Shown piece after piece: positions 59,339 through 64,000 of a stretch of DNA of 64,000 bases. How positions within the stretch are numbered: position 1 is the stretch's first letter; each line of letters starts with the position of its first letter. The position numbers were made by a program, and so were the translations under genes. The notes beneath the pieces were generated by a model. It was not told the origin of the DNA. It made no database searches and saw only the letters and a program-made list of their open reading frames with translations. Location: contig NZ_CP126980.1 of NCBI RefSeq assembly GCF_030252345.1, positions 9,495,501 through 9,559,500 of the forward strand. The letters run 5' to 3'. The stretch comes from Actinoplanes oblitus (GTDB taxonomy: Bacteria > Actinomycetota > Actinomycetes > Mycobacteriales > Micromonosporaceae).

Positions 59339-59995
59339 GTGCGCCTGTCCGAACTCAGCACCGAAAGCGGTGTGCCCATCGCCACCATCAAGTTCTACCT
59401 GCGTGAGGGCCTGCTGGAGCCGGGGACGCCGATCAACGCACGGCAGTCCGCCTACGACGACAGCCATCTGCGCCGGCTGCGCCTGGTCCGCGCCATGCAG
59501 CAGATCGGCGGCATGAGCATCGACCAGGTGCGAAACGTGCTCTTCGCGGCCGGCGAGAGCACGCTGAGCCGGCACGAGCGGCTCGGCGTCGCGCAGTACA
59601 TGCTGCCGCCGCTGGTCGAGGCGCCGGCCGGCGATCCGCTCTGGGACGAGGTGCACGGCGAGGTGCTCGCCCTGATGACCGAGCTGGGCTGGCTGATCAA
59701 TGACTTCAGCCCGTCCCTGAACGCGCTGACCAGGTCGATCGTCGCGCTGCGCCGGCTCGGTTACCGCGACGGCATCGAGCACCTGCGCCGCTACGCCGCC
59801 GCGATGCACCCGCTCGCCGAGGGCGAGTACCGCTTCATCGACGGCCACCGGGACCTGGACGAGGCGATCGAGGCAACGGTCGCCTACACGGTGCTCTACG
59901 AGCCGATCCTGCTCGCGGTCCGCCGGCTGGCCCACGAGGACGTCTCGGCCCGCCTGCACGGCCGCCGCCCGATCAGCCCCCTCGACGGCGTCTAG
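59339..59995 (+). CDS. MerR-family regulator
   Basis: 218 aa from the GTG at 59339 with GGAAGAA upstream. HTH: VRLSELSTESGVPIATIKFY, LREGLLEPGTPINARQSAYD, LRRLRLVRAMQQIGGMSIDQ. The long C-terminal domain (~90-218) has no metal-binding Cys; the segment YRDGIEHLRRYAAAMHPLAE is of the kind seen in TipAS-less one-component regulators. Divergent from DUF4188. Confidence 0.92.
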   Translation: MRLSELSTESGVPIATIKFYLREGLLEPGTPINARQSAYDDSHLRRLRLVRAMQQIGGMSIDQVRNVLFAAGESTLSRHERLGVAQYMLPPLVEAPAGDPLWDEVHGEVLALMTELGWLINDFSPSLNALTRSIVALRRLGYRDGIEHLRRYAAAMHPLAEGEYRFIDGHRDLDEAIEATVAYTVLYEPILLAVRRLAHEDVSARLHGRRPISPLDGV

Positions 59996-60034
59996 CCCGG
60001 TCGGCCCACGTCGCGGGCGTACCCCGATGTGGGC

Positions 60035-60871
60035 TCAATCGGCCAGAGCCGGAGAACGCCAGCGCTCGGCAGGACCCGCCAGCAGCCAGCCGACCGCGCC
60101 GGTCAGCGCCAGCAGGATCATCAGAATCAGGTACACCCAGCTCAGCGTGCTGTCCCAGCGGACCTCGCCGGGGTAGCGAAGCAGGCCGATCACGCCGGCC
60201 GCACCGGCGACCAGGTAGTTGATGGCGCCGGCGCGCTGGCGGTCCGGATCGCCCTCCCGGATGGCGAGGATCGAGCCGATCCCGAAGACCAGCGCCCACA
60301 CCCCCAGCGCGGAGACGTCGAGTTCGCTGACCGGCCAGGGCCACCGGTCGGCGGCCGTGGCCGGGAAGAGCAGCGCGAACAGGCCGACACCGGTGCCGAT
60401 CAGGGCCACGACGGCGACCGGCAGCACGGTCAGCCAGAGGCGGGGGAACTCGCGCCGCGGGTTCTGCCCGGGCGCCCGGACCTGCAGCGCCAGCAGGATC
60501 GCGCCGGCCACCGGGGCGAGCAGGTGCACGATCAGCCAGCCCCAGGCGTTGCCGAAGGCGACGATGTCACCGCCGCCGAGGTGGGTCCGGCCCGCGTAGC
60601 GCAGCGTGACCAGCAACATCAGCACCATCAACGCGAGCGTGCTGAGATACGCCACCCGGACGTCCACCCACCGCCGCAGCCGCAGCGACGCGACCAGCAT
60701 GGCCAGGCCGCCGCAGTAACCGGCGCCCATCGTGGCCGCGGACAGCGGTGACTGGAACGTCCAGGCGAAACCGCGGCCGCCGAGCACGAACAGCAGCAGC
60801 ACCTGGAGGCCGGCGCAGACCGCCAGCGGGATGAGGAAACCGGCTCGGATCGCGGGCGTGACGTCCTTCAT
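60035..60871 (-). CDS. Multi-pass membrane protein, function unknown
   Basis: 278 aa with about eight hydrophobic segments, for example FLIPLAVCAGLQVLLLFVLG, LSTLALMVLMLLVTLRYAGR, FGNAWGWLIVHLLAPVAGAI, LWLTVLPVAVVALIGTGVGL, LSWVYLILMILLALTGAVGW. Loops are short and no catalytic motif stands out. A GATAG-type operator like that of the MerR gene lies 31 bp upstream of the ATG, which suggests shared control with DUF4188. Confidence 0.8.
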   Translation of the reverse strand: MKDVTPAIRAGFLIPLAVCAGLQVLLLFVLGGRGFAWTFQSPLSAATMGAGYCGGLAMLVASLRLRRWVDVRVAYLSTLALMVLMLLVTLRYAGRTHLGGGDIVAFGNAWGWLIVHLLAPVAGAILLALQVRAPGQNPRREFPRLWLTVLPVAVVALIGTGVGLFALLFPATAADRWPWPVSELDVSALGVWALVFGIGSILAIREGDPDRQRAGAINYLVAGAAGVIGLLRYPGEVRWDSTLSWVYLILMILLALTGAVGWLLAGPAERWRSPALAD

Positions 60872-60901
60872 CCCGTGAAGCTACAGCGAACACCATCAAT
60901 T

Positions 60902-60918
60902 GGATAGTGGCCCTATCC
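60902..60918. promoter_or_regulatory. Probable MerR operator 2 (GGATAG-TGGCC-CTATCC)
   Basis: Perfect 6-bp arms, 5-bp centre, 31 bp upstream of the leftward membrane-protein gene. Core and spacing match operator 1 at 59272-59294. Confidence 0.75.
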
Positions 60919-60954
60919 TGTCTCTGTCACATGCCGGGAGAAAGGGCGCCCCCG

Positions 60955-61983
60955 TCAGTACGCGCTCGACCGCGCCCACAGGTTGATCCCGGACTCCGTC
61001 GCGTGCTGATCGATCTCCGCCAGCTCGGCGTCGGTGAACGAGGTGTTGCCGAGCGCCGCCAGATTGTTCTCCAGCTGGGCGACGCTGCTCGCGCCGAGCA
61101 CCACCGAGGTCATCCGCGGGTCGCGTACCGACCAGGCGATCGCCATCTGGGCCAGGCTCTGCCCGCGCCGCTCGGCTATCGCGTTCAGCGCCCGGATCTT
61201 GCCGAGGTTCTCCTCGGTTAGCCACTGTTTGGTCAGCGACTTCTGCTCGTCCGCCCGGGACCCCTCCGGCACCCCGTTCAGGTAGCGGTCGGTGAGCATG
61301 CCCTGGGCCAGCGGCGAGAATCCGATGCACCCGGCGCCGACCCGCTCCAGCACGTCGAGCAGCTCGCCCTCGACCCACCGGTTCAGCATCGAGTAGGACG
61401 GCTGGTGGATCAGCAACGGCGTGCCCAGGTCGCGAAGGATCGCGGCGGCCTCGGCGGTCTTCGCCGGCGAATACGACGAAATGCCGACGTACAGCGCCTT
61501 GCCCGCCCGGACCGCGGCGTCCAGCGCGCCCATCGTCTCCTCGAGCGGCGTCTCCGGGTCGAACCGGTGCGAGTAGAAGATGTCCACATAGTCCACGTTC
61601 ATCCGCCGCAGCGACTGGTCCAGCGACGCCGTCAGATACTTCCGCGACCCCCACTCGCCGTAGGGTCCCGGCCACATGTCATAACCGGCCTTGGTCGAGA
61701 TGACCAGCTCATCGCGGTAGGGCGCGAAGTCCTCGGCCAGCAGCCGACCGAAATTGACCTCGGCGGAACCGTACGGCGGGCCGTAGTTGTTGGCCAGGTC
61801 GAAGTGCGTGACGCCGAGATCGAACGCGCGCCGCAGCACCGCACGCTGCGTCTCGATCGGCTTGTCGTCACCGAAGTTGTGCCACAACCCCAGGGAGATC
61901 GCGGGCAGCTTGAGGCCGCTGCGCCCACAGCGGCGGTACTCCATGGCGTCATAACGGGCCGTCGCGGCCGCATAGGAACTCAC
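60955..61983 (-). CDS. Aldo/keto reductase, YghZ type
   Basis: 342 aa. GTG with TAGGAATC upstream. Catalytic tetrad: Asp and Tyr in THFDLANNYGPPYGSAEVNF (~60-79), Lys in VISTKAGYDMWPGPYGEWGS (~95-114), His in VDIFYSHRFDPETPLEET (~133-150). MGALDAAVRAGKALYVGISS and IHQPSYSMLNRW follow, and the C-terminal NADPH site is VLGASSVAQLENNLAAL. The insert WPGPYGEWGSRKYL marks the YghZ/GpR subgroup, which reduces L-glyceraldehyde 3-phosphate and methylglyoxal-like aldehydes. Confidence 0.93.
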   Translation of the reverse strand: MSSYAAATARYDAMEYRRCGRSGLKLPAISLGLWHNFGDDKPIETQRAVLRRAFDLGVTHFDLANNYGPPYGSAEVNFGRLLAEDFAPYRDELVISTKAGYDMWPGPYGEWGSRKYLTASLDQSLRRMNVDYVDIFYSHRFDPETPLEETMGALDAAVRAGKALYVGISSYSPAKTAEAAAILRDLGTPLLIHQPSYSMLNRWVEGELLDVLERVGAGCIGFSPLAQGMLTDRYLNGVPEGSRADEQKSLTKQWLTEENLGKIRALNAIAERRGQSLAQMAIAWSVRDPRMTSVVLGASSVAQLENNLAALGNTSFTDAELAEIDQHATESGINLWARSSAY

Positions 61984-62371
61984 CGTTGATTCCTACCGCA
62001 CTCCGGCTGCTTCCGGTCGCGGTCCGCACAACCCTCGCTGCCGCAACCCCAACCACCCTCGCTGCCGCCACGCCGCCCCAGAGCTTGCGGATCCTTTTCC
62101 GGTACGACTTGGCGCCCCGTGGCAATCGGCACGCGAGGCCCGGCCCCCGCACGACCGCAACGCGTGTCGTGCGGGTCCGCTGCCCCTCCCGGAAACCCGG
62201 CGGCAGTCGCACCGGGCACAGCCGGTCAGCCCTTTGCCGGGGTGGAACGGCCGGCGGGACGGGCAGGTGAGGCCGAAGGTAGTCAGGCGAGCAGGTCCGG
62301 GAGCCCGGCCAGACACGCTGACCGGCCGGCCAGGCGGCCCGGCCGGTCAGGCGGTCAGGCCGGTCAGGCGG
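61984..62371. other. Intergenic low-complexity region
   Basis: 388 bases. Two CAACC-CTCGCTGCCGC repeats near 62030-62070, and a string of GGTCAGGC/GGTCAGGCGG copies at 62330-62385 that runs into the end of the next gene. Open frames here follow the repeats and lack ribosome sites. Confidence 0.55.
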
Positions 62372-62974
62372 TCAGGCGGGCAGGTCGGCGGTGGCTCGGC
62401 GGGACGGGCCGGCCAGCGCGTAGGTGGCGAGGCCCGCGACCGCCGCGAGCAGCGCCAACAGGGCGGCCGGGGTGTTGCCCGGGTCCTGGGACTGCCACGT
62501 GAGCAGCTGGCCGACGACCGTGTCCGAGCGGGGGAACATGACGGCGGCCAGAGTCCAGCCGAGCGGCAGGAACCAGGAGCGGACCGGGGTGAGCAGGCTG
62601 GCGCCGAGCGCGGTCAGGCCGAGCAGCCCGGCCGCGTCGCGGAGCACCACCGACGCCGGGCCGATCCGGGCCGAGGTGAGCAACGTGATCGCCAGCAGGC
62701 CCAGCACGATCAGCAGCGCGGCCAGCAGGTGGGCGGCCCGGCGCGGCGGCCAGGACACCGCGGCGGTGCGGTCCAGGGCGTAGTCCGGGCTGCTCAGCGT
62801 CACGGTCAGGGCCGACACCAGCAGCAGCACGGTCAGCACCACCAGCGGCGGGTCCGCGTCCCGGGTCTTCCCGAATCCGGCCCACAGCCCCCACATCAAG
62901 CCGGCGCAACCACCGGCCAGGGCCAGGGCCATCGGGGCCCGCCGGGAGCGCAGGTACAGCGCCAGCCACCTCAC
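62372..62974 (-). CDS. Membrane protein, second gene of a two-gene operon
   Basis: 200 aa. GTG overlapping the upstream gene's TGA by GTGA. About six hydrophobic segments: PMALALAGGCAGLMWGLWAG, LVVLTVLLLVSALTVTLSSP, AHLLAALLIVLGLLAITLLT, GLLGLTALGASLLTPVRSWF, PLGWTLAAVMFPRSD, AALLALLAAVAGLATYALAG. Looks like a diverged ABC-2-type permease subunit, but no ATPase gene is visible in the window. Function not assigned. Confidence 0.75.
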   Translation of the reverse strand: MRWLALYLRSRRAPMALALAGGCAGLMWGLWAGFGKTRDADPPLVVLTVLLLVSALTVTLSSPDYALDRTAAVSWPPRRAAHLLAALLIVLGLLAITLLTSARIGPASVVLRDAAGLLGLTALGASLLTPVRSWFLPLGWTLAAVMFPRSDTVVGQLLTWQSQDPGNTPAALLALLAAVAGLATYALAGPSRRATADLPA

Positions 62975-64000
62975 GACGTGCAACCCACCGCGGCCTGGCG
63001 GATCGCGACGAGCCGGGCGGTCGCCTGCCCGGCCGGCAGAGCCCGCAGCTGCTGCCAGCGGACCACGGCGGCGGCGGTGTCGTCGGCCTCCTCGGTCACC
63101 GGCTGGCGCCCGATCAGCAGGTACGCGGCGGCGAGCGAGTCCCGCCAGTCGGGGCCGTTCGGGCAGTCGTAGGACCCGGCGAACGCCGCGATCACGATCT
63201 CCTGCGTCAGGTCGTCCATCTCGCCGTTCCGGATCGGCACGAGCGCCACGCCGGCGTTCCGTGGGGCCGGCACGTACGGGATGTAGGTGGTGGTGTCCTC
63301 GTTCACCCGGGTCGGCCCGCCGGGCAGCCTCGCCAGCAGCGCCAACGCCGCCCGGGCCTGCGGAACCACCTGAGGCAGCAGCCCCTCGTGCACCCGGCTG
63401 ACGCACACCCGCGGCTCGTCCGGGGCGCAGACCAGCACCTGGGCCGCATGATCCACCGAGTCGACGACGAGCCGGTTCTGATGCGGCATGACAGCGATCG
63501 CCAGGGTGGCGCCGAGCACCACCGGCAGCAGCGCCGCCACCCGGATCCGCCAGCCGCGAGCCGCGAACAACAGCAGCCCGGTGATCGCCAGCGCGCCCAG
63601 CCAGCTCGCCTGCGCGGCGCTGACCCGGCCGGGCACTGTGGTGTAGGCGTCCGGCATGTTCATCTCGTAGATCGGCGAGAAGACCAGCGCCAGCCAGCCG
63701 CGGGGCCGGGTGGCGCCGGGGATGGTGAGCAGCAGTCCGAGACCGGCCACCGCCAGCAGCGGCGCGGTCACCAGCCACGGCAGCAGGCGGCCGATCGCGA
63801 GACCCACCCAGACCGCCGCGACCAGCGACAGCACGCCGACCACGGTGACGGTCAGCACCGCCGGCGGCAGGTACAGAGCGGTACCGACCAGGGAAACGGC
63901 GCCCGCGGCGCCCATCAGCAGGTAGCCGGCGGTGAGGGTGACCGCCATCGCCAGCAGCGTCGGCACGGCGCGGTGCACCCGCGGCCGGGGCGTGGTGGCG
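62971..64000 (-). CDS. Multi-pass membrane protein, 5' end outside window
   Basis: At least 343 aa; the frame stays open to the right edge, and a GTG at 63978 has no ribosome site, so the true start may lie beyond. Six or so helices in the first ~160 residues (LLAMAVTLTAGYLLMGAAGA, AVLTVTVVGVLSLVAAVWVG, WLVTAPLLAVAGLGLLLTIP, WLGALAITGLLLFAARGWRI), then a large C-terminal extracytoplasmic domain with a VCAPDEPRVCVSRVHEGL segment (two Cys) and GSYDCPNGPDW. Resembles putative ABC-2 permease-like proteins with a peptidase-like exterior domain; not recognised with certainty. Confidence 0.75.
   Translation of the reverse strand, partial: ATTPRPRVHRAVPTLLAMAVTLTAGYLLMGAAGAVSLVGTALYLPPAVLTVTVVGVLSLVAAVWVGLAIGRLLPWLVTAPLLAVAGLGLLLTIPGATRPRGWLALVFSPIYEMNMPDAYTTVPGRVSAAQASWLGALAITGLLLFAARGWRIRVAALLPVVLGATLAIAVMPHQNRLVVDSVDHAAQVLVCAPDEPRVCVSRVHEGLLPQVVPQARAALALLARLPGGPTRVNEDTTTYIPYVPAPRNAGVALVPIRNGEMDDLTQEIVIAAFAGSYDCPNGPDWRDSLAAAYLLIGRQPVTEEADDTAAAVVRWQQLRALPAGQATARLVAIRQAAVGCTS

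Noticed and set aside
61949..62316. Several short frames before the last operon
   Set aside because: They follow low-complexity GGTCAGGC and CTCGCTGCCGC repeats and overlap each other on both strands.

Overview
The window is 64 kb of very GC-rich DNA with dense, mostly short-spaced genes, frequent GTG and some TTG starts preceded by purine-rich ribosome sites. Its gene content (ffs-dnaX-ybaB-recR, tadA with its partner gene, a conservon, XRE-DUF5753/DUF397, secreted chitinolytic enzymes with CBM2/CBM5 modules, DUF574-type methyltransferase) indicates the chromosome of a filamentous actinomycete. The overall character is most like Actinoplanes or a close relative in the Micromonosporaceae; that placement is inference. 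There is no phage, plasmid, IS element or CRISPR array.

Layout. 1-2.1 kb: an oligopeptide-type ABC permease and substrate-binding lipoprotein (cut by the left edge). 2.5-9.7 kb: recR, ybaB, a repeat-rich island with two DnaA boxes, dnaX, the SRP RNA and two tRNA-Ser genes, with an anti-sigma antagonist. 9.8-19.6 kb: deoD, an array of palindromic repeats, tadA and its associated gene, M23 lipoprotein, tyrA, DinB, mtnA, a frameshifted M48 peptidase and a PHP protein. 19.7-28.6 kb: a DUF885 protein, then a six-gene signalling operon: membrane sensor, NIT-type histidine kinase, roadblock, DUF742, GTPase, repeat protein. 28.9-33.1 kb: glycosyltransferase, UDP-GlcNAc 2-epimerase and DUF2334 deacetylase, probably making an amino-sugar exopolysaccharide. 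33.2-41.8 kb: small enzymes, two TetR regulators, a CBM2-GH18 chitinase, a DHA2 efflux pump with clear operators, a TPR-GGDEF protein and a methyltransferase.

41.9-47.1 kb: a second repeat island with DnaA boxes, small conserved genes, the XRE/DUF397 pair flanked by a duplicated short module that varies in codon steps, and purC. 47.3-55.5 kb: a candidate stand-alone nuclease, a PQQ-propeller protein, then a two-component system followed by a chitin-type AA10 LPMO translationally coupled to a DUF305 (probably copper-binding) lipoprotein, and a secreted M4 protease. 55.7-64 kb: bioY, a short baeRF-family protein, GNAT, a roadblock-like protein, ArsR, a MerR regulator with two matching operators, an aldo/keto reductase and a two-gene membrane-protein operon cut by the right edge.

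Connections worth following: LPMO with DUF305 as an enzyme and copper-delivery pair; similar CTTAAG-type motifs before the chitinase and the LPMO; one MerR operator before DUF4188 and a second before a distant membrane protein gene; and a dispersed family of ~53-bp imperfect palindromes in two arrays 22 kb apart. All functions are read from sequence by recall of families; no search was run.
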